From Nitrososphaerales archaeon (GTDB lineage: Archaea > Thermoproteota > Nitrososphaeria > Nitrososphaerales > CADDZS01), in assembly GCA_030041355.1 (NCBI GenBank), contig JASHNZ010000022.1, positions 20,212-84,211 of the forward strand: a DNA stretch of 64,000 nt. The letters run 5' to 3'. The notes beneath the pieces are model-generated. The model saw only the letters and a list, made by a program, of their open reading frames with translations. It was not told where the DNA came from and ran no database searches. A program made the translations under genes and the position numbers. Shown in pieces: positions 41,663 through 50,861 of the stretch; within the stretch, counting starts at the first letter, position 1, and every line of letters begins with the position of its first letter.

Positions 41663-42175
41663 ATGGACACCTTTGATGCTGTTGCGACAAAATTAGAGAC
41701 GCGTCAATTTGATGGAAAAAAAGTCCGAGCGGAAGTAATTTCGAAAGTACTTGAGGCTGCAAGACTTACCGGGAGTTCGAATAATACCCAACATTGGAGA
41801 TTTATCGTGCTTAGCGATCCCAAAGATGTATCTCGCCTGGCAGAAGATAGTACTACCGGGTTGTGGGTGAAGGGAGCAAGCTTCGCAGTGCTGATTCTTG
41901 CCAACCCAAAGGTGAACGGCTACTTGATCGATGTCGGAAGAGCTCTGCAGGATATGCAACTGGCCGCTTGGAATCTCGGTGTGGGATCGGGAATATTCAC
42001 AGGATTCAATCAGGAGAAATTAAAAAAGGACTTTCAGATTCCTGATGATCTCGTGCCTGGAGCTGCGCTAGGGTTCGGGTATTCAGCTGTTAAGAAAACA
42101 GGAAAGAAAAAGAAGAGAAATCCTCTGAGCCAGATTGCATTTTCAGGCAAGTACGGCCAACCCTTGTCACTCTAA
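41663..42175 (+). CDS. Nitroreductase-family flavoprotein
   Basis: A 170-residue FMN-binding enzyme. TRQFDGKKVRAEVISKVLEAARLTGSSNNTQHWRFIVL (residues 13-50) carries the R-x-F and S-x-N-x-Q-x-W FMN-binding pattern; IDVGRALQDMQLAAWNLGVGSG follows and the C-terminal GAALGFG binds FMN phosphate. Shorter than typical nitroreductases (about 190-220) but complete in core motifs. Electron donor and acceptor unknown. Its 3-prime end overlaps the convergent HIT gene by 9 bases. Confidence 0.88.
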   Translation: MDTFDAVATKLETRQFDGKKVRAEVISKVLEAARLTGSSNNTQHWRFIVLSDPKDVSRLAEDSTTGLWVKGASFAVLILANPKVNGYLIDVGRALQDMQLAAWNLGVGSGIFTGFNQEKLKKDFQIPDDLVPGAALGFGYSAVKKTGKKKKRNPLSQIAFSGKYGQPLSL

Positions 42176-42733
42176 GACTTTATCAGTTCCAGCGCCTTCA
42201 CCGAGTTTATTCACGGATTTGCGGATCGAGTCCGCAATAGAAGCCATCTGTTCTTCGCTCTCGTACTTTCGGCGCGGCCAGAAAAATCCCCGCAGACCAT
42301 CACCTGACTTTCTTGGAATGATATGAATGTGAAGATGAGGTATGCTCTGACTTATCCTGTTGTTCATTGCGACGAATGTGCCTCCAGCTTGTGTCCCGGC
42401 TTCGACGGCCTTTCCGAGAAGCTGTGCATTTCCAAACAGCGGACCCACCAGATCTTTTGGTAAATCATAAAGGGTTTCGTAATGTTTGCGAGGAATTAGC
42501 AAACAATGACCCAAGAAGACCGGTCTCTTGTCCAGGAAACCGATTGTTATCTCATCTTGGAAAACAATCAGCCGTGTAGGCTCTTCTCCTTTAGCTATTG
42601 CACAAAATGCACAATCAGATCTCCCTCCTCCGACTTCTTTTTCCCCGAACAAGGTTGCCTGTTGTGAATCAGTATCGTTCATACGATAGGCAGAGTAATT
42701 CCCCAGCTTCAATAGATTTTGTTTTGAGTCCAA
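42167..42733 (-). CDS. HIT-family nucleotide hydrolase/transferase
   Basis: A 188-residue HIT protein. Cys41-x2-Cys44 (DCAFCAIAKG) marks the start of the fold, LGHCLLIPRKHY is mid-domain, and the triad HLHIHII (His133, His135, His137) is the catalytic site. Members hydrolyse nucleoside phosphoramidates or dinucleoside polyphosphates. The first 38 residues are an extension before the fold. Confidence 0.9.
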   Translation of the reverse strand: MDSKQNLLKLGNYSAYRMNDTDSQQATLFGEKEVGGGRSDCAFCAIAKGEEPTRLIVFQDEITIGFLDKRPVFLGHCLLIPRKHYETLYDLPKDLVGPLFGNAQLLGKAVEAGTQAGGTFVAMNNRISQSIPHLHIHIIPRKSGDGLRGFFWPRRKYESEEQMASIADSIRKSVNKLGEGAGTDKVLE

Positions 42734-42884
42734 AAGGACAGCCGCAACTTTGCTTTGGGCTCAGAATTATTGTCTGTTTCATCTGGTCAAAACTTCATCC
42801 AATTGTTTGCCTCACTGCTATTTTCTTTGAACAATAAAGCGTTAAAGCAGGCAACCAACTCTTCCTCTTGATTGTGATTAGGGT

Positions 42885-43223
42885 ATGCCACAAAAGCAAT
42901 CCGAAAATAAGAGTCAAGATCATTGGGTCGAATTCAAGACTCTGAAGGACCTCTTTTCATTTGTAATCACAAAGTCAATCCCCGGACAGCAGTTCCTCTC
43001 TGTGATCAGGTTTAGAGAGATCACATACGCATTTACTCCACTGGGAGAACAGGTAATGGTTTTTTTCACAAAGGAAGAGCCAAAGTCTCCGGTCTATGCA
43101 TGGGACTCTGACTCGGACAGATTTCTCCCGGTGCATACTCCGGATAGAACTAGGCTAAACATCCTAGTCCAGCAAGTGGAACAGGATACACTCATCAGCT
43201 CGCTATTCTACCCAGAAAAGTAG
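42885..43223 (+). CDS. Hypothetical small protein
   Basis: A 112-residue protein with a beta-rich pattern (FLSVIRFREITYAFTP, EQVMVFFTKEE, VYAWDSDSDRFLPVHT). No signal peptide, cysteine or membrane helix. No family recognised. Confidence 0.55.
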   Translation: MPQKQSENKSQDHWVEFKTLKDLFSFVITKSIPGQQFLSVIRFREITYAFTPLGEQVMVFFTKEEPKSPVYAWDSDSDRFLPVHTPDRTRLNILVQQVEQDTLISSLFYPEK

Positions 43224-43281
43224 CAAATCCACTGGACTTTTCTTCTATTCACGATTAGAGCACTGCAGAGAGACACGCGTT

Positions 43282-43548
43282 CTACTGCTGAACATGGAAA
43301 AACGCAAACCACTGGTTCGAATTTTCCATGAGTAGTTCCCGGGCAGAGTCAAAAAAGTCAGACCGCCTGTCTTTCGTCTTTAGCTTCATGCTCTCGACAT
43401 CCATTTCGAGATGCTTTCGGTCTACAATCCTGATTTCTTCTGCCAAGCGAAATCCTTTCTTTCCAACTTCTTCAATTGCAGCTTGGATATCGTTTGCAAG
43501 GCCGACAAGCGTCGAGCTCGCTTTCCCTATGGACATTCCCATTGTCAA
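43282..43548 (-). CDS. Hypothetical small helical protein
   Basis: An 88-residue helical frame (ANDIQAAIEEVGKKGFRLAEEIR, DRRSDFFDSARELLM). Composition is protein-like and the neighbouring gene at 43678 is on the same strand, but no family is recognised. Confidence 0.42.
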   Translation of the reverse strand: MTMGMSIGKASSTLVGLANDIQAAIEEVGKKGFRLAEEIRIVDRKHLEMDVESMKLKTKDRRSDFFDSARELLMENSNQWFAFFHVQQ

Positions 43549-43677
43549 ATTCCAGATAGCACCTGACTTGCAAAAAGAAAAGAGCTATTTCATTTCTCTG
43601 AATCCTGAAAGAATATTTGGAATCTAGATCTAAAGATAAGAAGAGTCTTGTCCCGAGCTGGCTGTTTTCTTCACAGT

Positions 43678-43911
43678 CTAGTACTTGACGTGACCGTCTC
43701 TCCATTCGAATCTTCGACGAAAAGTTGAAGCCTTTCTACGAATGATAAAACCCCCTGAGACAGCCAGGATTCCGAGGAGCTCTAGACTAACAAAGAATGA
43801 CACATGCCCTATCAGAACAGCGCCGACTATTGCAGAAAGAGCTCCACCGACCACCAATAGTTTCGAAACTAGATACAAGAAATTTGAGTCAATTCTTGAG
43901 TTTGGAAGCAA
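43678..43911 (-). CDS. Small two-helix membrane protein
   Basis: A 77-residue protein with hydrophobic segments at about 12-34 (VSKLLVVGGALSAIVGAVLI) and 37-56, and a strongly basic C-terminal tail (RRKASTFRRRFEWRDG), so both termini are probably cytoplasmic. Function unknown. Confidence 0.52.
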   Translation of the reverse strand: MLPNSRIDSNFLYLVSKLLVVGGALSAIVGAVLIGHVSFFVSLELLGILAVSGGFIIRRKASTFRRRFEWRDGHVKY

Positions 43912-44205
43912 AGCACTTTCTTCTAACCAAGAACTATGTATTTAATTCGATGAAGCACAAGTACAGCTTCGGACTCAACAGCTCTGTGACATTCCAAAGA
44001 GAGCGCTCAGCAGGCTCGCTCCTCACTTATTTACTGCATGCTATCAAAACATGCAAGAGAATGTGTAGTGCACGTCGCTAAGTCAGAGGCAATCTCTCAG
44101 TCGGTAGACTCCACACTGAGAAGCGCGGTTCAACTTTCTTTGAATACTTGACAAAGATTCGATGATAAGCTGGTAATAACAATTAACTCAAACTTCGCAA
44201 ACTAA
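43912..44205. other. Intergenic region with two small inverted repeats
   Basis: About 290 bases without a supported gene. It contains TGCATG/CATGCA (44035-44055) and TCTCAGT/ACTGAGA with a 13-base loop (44095-44121). The segment 44093-44140 is slightly tRNA-like in having a GGTTCAA run, but no cloverleaf can be folded. Confidence 0.35.
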
Positions 44206-45978
44206 TTGCTGCGTTTGTACAAATTCAAGAGCTTGCCAAGTTCACTTGTTGGCAAGATCATAGTTGCATTTATTCTAGTTATTTTGCCGCCAGTTGTGTT
44301 TGAGAAGTACACTTACTTTCTTTACTTGACATCACCGATAACTTTCTTTGCTTTTTCCGTCAGACGCCTATGGTTTGATATTCTTTGGTTTGTTGCCTCC
44401 GGAGCACTGTGCGCCCTAATTATAGGCAAGAAGAAATGGTTCTCATTGATAATGCCTGCAATCGCGTGTGCTTCATTTATTCTAATTGTGTACGTCGAAC
44501 CTTTGTGCACTCCTAGAGAATGCTACGTCAGCTCGACTGATGGCCTGGGCTTTCTCCGAGATTTCTTGTTGTTCACATCGCTTGGAATGCTTGCTTGTAA
44601 TAGCGTTATATCGGGAGACTTAAGTTTTGGTAGCTCACGTAGAAGCAAGGCCGTTCAGACGATCTACAGTTTTGTGTTCGGAGCATTATTTGGGTATGCT
44701 CTCAGCTTTTTCCCTCTGATTCACATTTTCGCCGGAGTAAGCCTTCCCTATCCTCTGAATTATGTCCAGTGGTTCTTCGCCTGCGCGATCCCCGGCTTTG
44801 CTGGAGCCTTTATGATGTCTGAGCAAGCAAAGAGCATGAATCTCTCTACAAGATGGCTCGGGATTCTCGCTGGTCTCTCAGGCGTAATCTTAGGAATCGC
44901 TCTAGACTTTCCCCTTCCCTGCGAAGCTTGTAGCGGATACAGTTTCTCTATTGGATCTATGCTACTTGCCTGCGCATTTTTCTCTTTCTTAGGACTGATT
45001 GTGCAGAAGAAAATAGCAACAATTCAAATTACTAGAAAGAGACTCTATGTATCCTTGGTTACGGGAATCATAATACCACTTCTGGTCTTGACTCTCTTTC
45101 TCTCTTTGTTTTCCCCGAGCTATCAAATGTCCGTCGTGAACTCTGTAGAACCAGGGATTTCGAATACTAGCCTTTCCCCTCTTGAAGTAGGAAGTACGTT
45201 TGTGTATAGCGGTGGATATCTCGACAGTAATCAGGTTAGGGTGACGGCAGTTGGAGTGAGTGTGAATTTTGGAAACAGCTCAATTTCAACTAGTACTAGC
45301 AATTTCCTTGCTGCTGGGGTCGGCGATCAATCTCCAAATTGCTGCAAGGATGGTCTGGATCTAGCATACCGTGCCGACGCAGTGCTATTCTCAAACGGAA
45401 CTGAAGCTCTGCTTGCGCGAGCTTGGTGGGCTTGCGGCGGGGATATGGCATGCGCAGGTTATTACTGGCAGGACCTCCTCCATTTTGGAGTTTTTGATCT
45501 TCGACGAGGAACTCTCTCCAACTGGGTTGATTTGCAAATGAACTGGACGTCTCCGACGGTGATCGGATGGTTCTACAGAGTTCATTATTCAACAAATGGC
45601 AGTGTTAGTCCTTGGATTCTCTACAGTTCCTTTACGCCTCCGAAGATCCAAAACCACTATTTTGACGCAGGATTGTCCTCCGTGGGATCGGGTAACCCTA
45701 ATGGCTATGCATTCTTCTACCAATTCGGCGTCTCCAGCGCTCGATTAATCAAAAGTGACAGCTGGAATGTGATGATGCGTTGCCCGAATTTAGTTGAAAA
45801 CGGAACGTGGACCTGTCTCCCGCACGCCGGTTTCATAAGTGGACAGTTAGGATATTGGAAAATTCTCTATTCCTTCGGAAAAAGCTATACCGGTCTTGGC
45901 TTCAATTACTCGGGCAATTATACTGTCGAATTTTACTTCGTTGGGACAAGCCCGAGGGATGAAACAATGATTTGGTAA
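44206..45978 (+). CDS. Large membrane protein with C-terminal ectodomain
   Basis: A 590-residue protein from a TTG start. Residues about 12-305 contain nine to ten hydrophobic helices; residues about 310-590 form an extracytoplasmic beta-rich domain with several Cys pairs (SPNCCKDG, CGGDMACAG) and N-x-S/T sequons. There is no enzymatic motif I recognise and no obvious operon partner. The split between a polytopic N-terminus and a glycosylated ectodomain suggests a surface sensor or transporter-associated protein, but this is speculation. Confidence 0.62.
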   Translation: MLRLYKFKSLPSSLVGKIIVAFILVILPPVVFEKYTYFLYLTSPITFFAFSVRRLWFDILWFVASGALCALIIGKKKWFSLIMPAIACASFILIVYVEPLCTPRECYVSSTDGLGFLRDFLLFTSLGMLACNSVISGDLSFGSSRRSKAVQTIYSFVFGALFGYALSFFPLIHIFAGVSLPYPLNYVQWFFACAIPGFAGAFMMSEQAKSMNLSTRWLGILAGLSGVILGIALDFPLPCEACSGYSFSIGSMLLACAFFSFLGLIVQKKIATIQITRKRLYVSLVTGIIIPLLVLTLFLSLFSPSYQMSVVNSVEPGISNTSLSPLEVGSTFVYSGGYLDSNQVRVTAVGVSVNFGNSSISTSTSNFLAAGVGDQSPNCCKDGLDLAYRADAVLFSNGTEALLARAWWACGGDMACAGYYWQDLLHFGVFDLRRGTLSNWVDLQMNWTSPTVIGWFYRVHYSTNGSVSPWILYSSFTPPKIQNHYFDAGLSSVGSGNPNGYAFFYQFGVSSARLIKSDSWNVMMRCPNLVENGTWTCLPHAGFISGQLGYWKILYSFGKSYTGLGFNYSGNYTVEFYFVGTSPRDETMIW

Positions 45979-46159
45979 TTTGCAATCTGGGGTCGATTTG
46001 GGCGAGAGATTTTTGTTACCGTTATCTTTAGGGTATAATTAGAAAGCAGCATAAGGATTTTGATATAGTTCTTTGAGAAGAGGAGCTCAAAGACAAACGA
46101 GGCTAGTACGCGATGAGGAGCTTTGTTCTCCAAGAAATGCTTGGGATAATAAAGAGCGT

Positions 46160-48520
46160 CTACGACTCTATGGCGAGGCCTTTTTCCTCGAGAGCTTTTC
46201 TGATCTTCCAAGGATTCAAGGGCATATCAATGTGAGTAACTCCTGCATGGGCAAGGGCGTCCACAACCGCGTTCACAAATGCCGCCGGAGATCCAACTGT
46301 GGCGGATTCACCAACGCCTTTTGTTCCGAGCGGATGATGAGGCGATGGTGTGATTGTTTTGTCGGTCTCCCACTTTGGAGTTTCGACGGCGCTGGGGATC
46401 AAGTAGTCCATGAAGTTTCCTCCGAAGACATTGCCTTCCTCGTCGTACTTGATCTCCTCCATGAACGCTGTTCCATAGCCCATGGCCAGAGCACCCTGAA
46501 TCTGTCCGTCCACGATCAGCGGATTGATGATATTTCCGCAGTCATCTATAGCTAAGAAACGCCTAACTTTGGGTTCGCCCGTCGCTCTGTCAATATCGAC
46601 GACGCAGATGTAACTGCCAAATGGAAAAGTCATGTTCGGTGGATCGTAGTAATCGACTGCTTCCAGGCCCGCCTCAACTCCGGGAGGATGATTTGTGTAT
46701 GCGGCAAAAGCTATCTCCTGGATCGTCTTTCCCTTGTCTGGAGAACCTTTGACGTAGAACCTTCCTCTTTCCCAAGCTAGATCTTCTTCCCTTGCTTCAA
46801 GCAGATAAGCTGCGATCTTCTTTGCCTTATCCCTTATTTTTCGGGACGCCATTGCAGCCGCGGCTCCAGCGACAGGAGTGCTCCTGCTCGCATAAGTACC
46901 TAGCCCATAAGGCGCAGTGTCGGTGTCTCCTTCTTCGATTGTGATGTCGTCCGTAGGTATGCCTAATTCCTCCGCGATTATCTGTGCGTAGGTTGTGGCA
47001 TGACCCTGCCCTTGGGACTTCGTACCGAATCTCGCGATCACTTTTCCAGTCGGGTGAATCCTGATTTCGGCCGAATCAAACATTTTGAGACCAAGAATAT
47101 CAAAGTCATGGGAAGGACCAGCTCCTACTATTTCTGTGAAGGAACTAACTCCGATACCCATGAGCTCCCCTTTCTTTCTCTTTTCCTCTTGTTCTTTACG
47201 TAGGTCTGCGTATCCAATCTTATCCATGGCTTTCTTTAGAGCATCACGGTAGTTCCCGCTGTCATAAGTCCAGCCAAGAGCTGACCTGTACGGAAACTTT
47301 TCTTTCGGAATAAAGTTCTTCATTCGTAGTTCTGCGGGATCCATCCCTATTTTGTGTGCCAAGACATCAACCATTCTCTCAATGGCATAGACAGCTTCGG
47401 TGACGCGGAACGAGCACCTGTATGTGATCCCTCCTTGAGGTTTGTTCGTATAGGCAGCATCAACTTCAGCGAAGGCGTTCTTCAGGTCGTATGATCCCGT
47501 GCAGATACTGAACAGTCCAACGGGGAATTTAGTCGGATTCGCATCACCATGAAAGGCGCCATGGTCGCTGATGGTCTTGATTCTGACAGCAAGAATTGTA
47601 CCATCCTTCTTCGCTGCGAGCTCCGCGCGCATGTGAAAGTCGCGGCCGAATGCAGTCGAGGGCTGATCGTCAGAGCGATCATTGATCCATTTTACAGGGC
47701 AACCACTGACTATGGAGCCTACTGTGGCGACCACGTATCCCGGATACACGTACACCTTTCCACCAAACCCCCCGCCAATGTCTGGGGAGACTATGCGAAT
47801 CTTGTTCTCAGGGATCTTCGTGACAAGGGCCGCGACTGTTCGCACGGCGTGCGGCGCCTGAGTTGTCATGTAGAGTGTTAGATGGCCTTCAACCGAATTG
47901 AAATCAGCGACACAGCCGCATGTCTCCATGTAGGAGACGTGAATTCTAGGATAGTACAGATCTTGCTTCACGGTTACGTCAGCTTCTTTGAAAAGCTGGT
48001 CCGTTGCCGCTTTGTCTCCAACTTCCCAGTGGAAGATGTGATTCGTCCCTTTGTCTTCTCTGATGATTGTCGAGCCTTTCTCAAGAGCTTTGAAAGGGTC
48101 GGTCACAACAGGCAAAGGTTCGTATTCAACCTCTACCAAGTTCACTGCGTCAGCAGCAATGTACCTGTCCTCCGCGACGACTCCCACGACTTCCTGCATT
48201 TGATAGACAACTTTCTCGGTCGGCAGTACCATCATCTTGTCGCCAGCAAGAGTGGGAATCCAATCCAATCCTAAACCTTTCAAATCATTTCCAGTGATGA
48301 CTGCGACAACGCCTGGTAGGGCTTTCGCCTTTTCCGCGTTTATGCTCTTAATTCTTGCATGCGCGTAAGGACTGCGCACAAAATCCAAAAAGAGCATACC
48401 AGGCAACTTGATGTCATCAACGTAGTTCCCTCTTCCACGAATCAGCATTGGGTCTTCTTTCCTCTTGATTGGGGAACCCATGCCATGAATTACTTGTTCG
48501 GTTGCCATCCTTCTCAACAC
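46160..48520 (-). CDS. coxL: Aerobic carbon monoxide dehydrogenase, large (molybdenum) subunit, form I type
   Basis: A 786-residue molybdopterin-binding subunit of the xanthine oxidase family. The active-site loop reads GGITYRCSFRVTEA with Cys369; form I CO dehydrogenases carry AYxCSFR (copper-liganding Cys388 in Oligotropha), form II AYRGAGR, so this is form I type with Thr in place of Ala. Further motifs: GGGFGGKVYV, FGTKSQGQGHATTYAQ (residues about 490-505), GPY.. DTAPYGLGTYASRSTPVAGAAA as positions about 530-552, and GVGES near 750 with the catalytic Glu. GTG start directly abuts the coxS stop; an ATG lies four codons in. Oxidises CO to CO2 and passes electrons to coxS and coxM. Confidence 0.95.
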   Translation of the reverse strand: MLRRMATEQVIHGMGSPIKRKEDPMLIRGRGNYVDDIKLPGMLFLDFVRSPYAHARIKSINAEKAKALPGVVAVITGNDLKGLGLDWIPTLAGDKMMVLPTEKVVYQMQEVVGVVAEDRYIAADAVNLVEVEYEPLPVVTDPFKALEKGSTIIREDKGTNHIFHWEVGDKAATDQLFKEADVTVKQDLYYPRIHVSYMETCGCVADFNSVEGHLTLYMTTQAPHAVRTVAALVTKIPENKIRIVSPDIGGGFGGKVYVYPGYVVATVGSIVSGCPVKWINDRSDDQPSTAFGRDFHMRAELAAKKDGTILAVRIKTISDHGAFHGDANPTKFPVGLFSICTGSYDLKNAFAEVDAAYTNKPQGGITYRCSFRVTEAVYAIERMVDVLAHKIGMDPAELRMKNFIPKEKFPYRSALGWTYDSGNYRDALKKAMDKIGYADLRKEQEEKRKKGELMGIGVSSFTEIVGAGPSHDFDILGLKMFDSAEIRIHPTGKVIARFGTKSQGQGHATTYAQIIAEELGIPTDDITIEEGDTDTAPYGLGTYASRSTPVAGAAAAMASRKIRDKAKKIAAYLLEAREEDLAWERGRFYVKGSPDKGKTIQEIAFAAYTNHPPGVEAGLEAVDYYDPPNMTFPFGSYICVVDIDRATGEPKVRRFLAIDDCGNIINPLIVDGQIQGALAMGYGTAFMEEIKYDEEGNVFGGNFMDYLIPSAVETPKWETDKTITPSPHHPLGTKGVGESATVGSPAAFVNAVVDALAHAGVTHIDMPLNPWKIRKALEEKGLAIES

Positions 48521-49030
48521 CTACCTCGCGGGTACCTCCATTCCTTGCTGCTGCGTTTCTTTCAACTTCTCAGCCGCATACTGAATCGCCTCTACTATCT
48601 TTACATATCCGGTGCACCTGCATAGGTTCCCGGAAATCCCTCTTCGGATTTCTTCCTCTGTGGGGTTCTGATTCTTCTGAAGCAACGCAACTGCCGCCAT
48701 CATCATTCCTGGAGTGCAATATCCGCATTGGAGTCCATGTTTCTCCCAGAAACCCTCTTGAATCGGATGAAGCTTCGCTCCGTTTGCGAGGCCTTCGACG
48801 GTCGTGACCTTCTTTCCGTTTGCTTGCACCGCAAACACGGTACATGATTTCACAGTCATGCCATTCAGCATCACGGTGCAGGCACCGCAGTTTGAAGTAT
48901 CACATCCTATATGTGTCCCGGTAAGGCTCAGATTTTCACGCAAGAAATGAACCAAAAGAAGACGAGGCTCCACATCAGCTTCTCTATCTTTGCCGTTTAC
49001 GGTAACCGCGATATGCATCTTGTTCACCAT
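48521..49030 (-). CDS. coxS: CO dehydrogenase small (2Fe-2S) subunit
   Basis: A 169-residue iron-sulfur protein with two [2Fe-2S] clusters: plant-type ligands Cys43, Cys48, Cys51 and Cys63, and the helical domain ligands Cys102, Cys105, Cys137 and Cys139 (QCGYC and LCRC). Length is usual. It links the molybdenum site to FAD in coxM. Lies between coxM (6-base gap) and coxL (no gap). Confidence 0.95.
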   Translation of the reverse strand: MVNKMHIAVTVNGKDREADVEPRLLLVHFLRENLSLTGTHIGCDTSNCGACTVMLNGMTVKSCTVFAVQANGKKVTTVEGLANGAKLHPIQEGFWEKHGLQCGYCTPGMMMAAVALLQKNQNPTEEEIRRGISGNLCRCTGYVKIVEAIQYAAEKLKETQQQGMEVPAR

Positions 49031-49036
49031 GGGAAA

Positions 49037-49915
49037 TCACGCAGCTCCACCAGTAGCTCGTAGATAAGCACGCTTGAGAGCACGAGTTGTGAGCACTATG
49101 ATCATTTCTCTCTTGTATTCCCCCGGGCCACGAAGGTCAGTTCCAGGATTTGAAGCTCGAGCCGCTAGCTTTGACGCGGTGCTTATCGCTTCTGCAGTAA
49201 GTGTTTGCCCAATCAGATATTGTTCTGCTTCGACCGCTTCTATCGCAGAGGAACCCACGGCTGTGAGCCCGATACCAGCTTTCGCGACCGTCACACCTTG
49301 TGTGACAGAAATTTGTGCCGCAACTCCAGCAATGGCGAAGTCTCCGACTCTTTTTTCAAGCTTTAGGTAGGCTCCGCCGTTTCCAACAGTGAACTGAGGA
49401 ATACGGATCTCGGTCAGAATCTCTTCATGTTTTAGAGCTGTAGTAAAAGCATCTACGAAGAAGTCCTTTGCTTTAATAACTCTGCTCCCACCGGAACTGG
49501 TTGCAACAAACTCAGCACTCAGTGCAAGCATCGCTGCGGGCAGGTCATTAGCGGGATCGGCATGACTAACATTTCCACCGGCCGTTCCAAGATTTCTGAC
49601 AGTTGGATCGGCTATGTGGCTAGCTGCATCATTAATTATTGGATATTTTTTCTTTAGAAGCTCTGAGGATTCTAAATCGACTATTCGCGTCAAAGCTCCA
49701 ATTCTCAAGAATCCATCTGACTCGCGGATGTAGTTCAATCCCTCAATGTTGTTGATGTCGATCAGGCGGGACGGTGACCCTAGTCTTAGCTTCATAACTG
49801 GAATCAGGCTTTGACCGCCTGCAAGAATCTTCGAGTCGCTACCCGAGGTTTCCAAAAGTGAGATTGCTTCAGAAAGTGTTTTTGGAGACGAATATTCGAA
49901 AGAAGCTGGTATCAT
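49037..49915 (-). CDS. coxM: CO dehydrogenase medium (FAD) subunit
   Basis: A FAD-binding subunit of about 292 residues. The ATG at 49915 (MIPASFEYSSPKTLSEA) is the family start; an upstream in-frame start at 49990 would add 25 unrelated residues. FAD motifs are AGGQSLIPVMKLRL and TAGGNVSHADPANDLP. It hands electrons to quinone or another carrier. Gene order M-S-L is that of form I CO dehydrogenase operons. Confidence 0.93.
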   Translation of the reverse strand: MIPASFEYSSPKTLSEAISLLETSGSDSKILAGGQSLIPVMKLRLGSPSRLIDINNIEGLNYIRESDGFLRIGALTRIVDLESSELLKKKYPIINDAASHIADPTVRNLGTAGGNVSHADPANDLPAAMLALSAEFVATSSGGSRVIKAKDFFVDAFTTALKHEEILTEIRIPQFTVGNGGAYLKLEKRVGDFAIAGVAAQISVTQGVTVAKAGIGLTAVGSSAIEAVEAEQYLIGQTLTAEAISTASKLAARASNPGTDLRGPGEYKREMIIVLTTRALKRAYLRATGGAA

Positions 49916-50054
49916 ATGTAATCCACGAACAGGTTCAAGGCGAAGGGATACTAATATACATTGAGACTGTTTATGCGTCAACTCATTCATTCTTTAGCTA
50001 AAAGTGGTTTGGAAGGGAACGAAATTTTGACTTGATTCTAACGCTATGGCTCCC

Positions 50055-50516
50055 TTAATAAAGACGGACAAGGCCTCTTGATTCGGGAGCATAGTCATCA
50101 AAGTAACACTTCGATGAAAAATGTCTTGGCTTTTCGAAATAAATTAGGTGGCTACGGCAGTTACAGTCAGAAGAACCGAATCTTGGCGCAATGATTTTGC
50201 TACCATGTTTGTTTTCTGTTCTTTGATTCAGATTGCATTCAGATAGATTTGTGTTTTGATAACGATTCACTTTCACGATTCTTCCATATCTTAGAAGAAA
50301 GTCGATGTGCCAGTGCATCTTCTTGCGTCCCCGGATATGTCTAGCGATTCTTGCGTTCAATTCGTTCTTTGCACTCCCAGTGTAAACATAGTAACCGGCA
50401 GGGAATGAAAAAAGACCGAGCTTACCGACCCTTATGGTCTGAGGTTTTGATAGCAAGATAATAAGTTGGTAAAGATCGGAGCCACTTCGCATGTAGATCA
50501 CAACTTTGGTGGCCAA
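50055..50516 (-). CDS. DUF123 (GIY-YIG-like) protein
   Basis: A 153-residue protein of the DUF123 family: GLFSFPAGYYVYTGSAKNELNARIARHIRGRKK (residues 33-65) and HWHIDFLLRYGRI, then FGSSDCNCRSHLIYF are the hallmarks. The YYVYTGSA segment resembles GIY-YIG nucleases; DUF123 is sometimes fused to endonuclease III. Nuclease or DNA-repair role is inferred. It is isolated, transcribed away from iorA. Confidence 0.85.
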   Translation of the reverse strand: MATKVVIYMRSGSDLYQLIILLSKPQTIRVGKLGLFSFPAGYYVYTGSAKNELNARIARHIRGRKKMHWHIDFLLRYGRIVKVNRYQNTNLSECNLNQRTENKHGSKIIAPRFGSSDCNCRSHLIYFEKPRHFSSKCYFDDYAPESRGLVRLY

Positions 50517-50578
50517 TCGGATCCTTTTATTCGCATTCCTTGCCGAAAATCAGGATATAGGGCCGAAGAGAGTGTTGA

Positions 50579-50737
50579 ATGGAATGTGAATACAATCCGC
50601 AAGAAATCGGGAAGGATTTTTGGCGAATGAATCAAACAATTGACCAATGGGTGGTTCGCACGTACGACTCTGGTGAACAGACGTTATTTCTTCCATTTCG
50701 GATTACGCAAGCAGGCTCGGGTCACTCTCAACTTTGA
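50579..50737 (+). CDS. 52-residue possible microprotein
   Basis: An ATG frame MECEYNPQEIGKDFWRMN to a TGA at 50735, with balanced protein-like composition (Trp, Tyr, Phe well placed) in an otherwise empty 345-base interval. No similarity recognised. No clear promoter or RBS. Confidence 0.32.
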   Translation: MECEYNPQEIGKDFWRMNQTIDQWVVRTYDSGEQTLFLPFRITQAGSGHSQL

Positions 50738-50861
50738 GAAACGAGTGCTAGTTTAAAAGATTCGACACAACAGATTGTTGAGGCGCAGCGGCATTGTCCT
50801 CATCCTTTCGAGTTGAAAAATCCATCCGAGGGTCGCGTTGCGCGGATGTGATCGAAGAAAA

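Noticed and set aside
44093..44140. Possible tRNA with GGTTCAA run
   Set aside because: The flanking bases do not make a T stem and no cloverleaf could be drawn; only simple hairpins are present.
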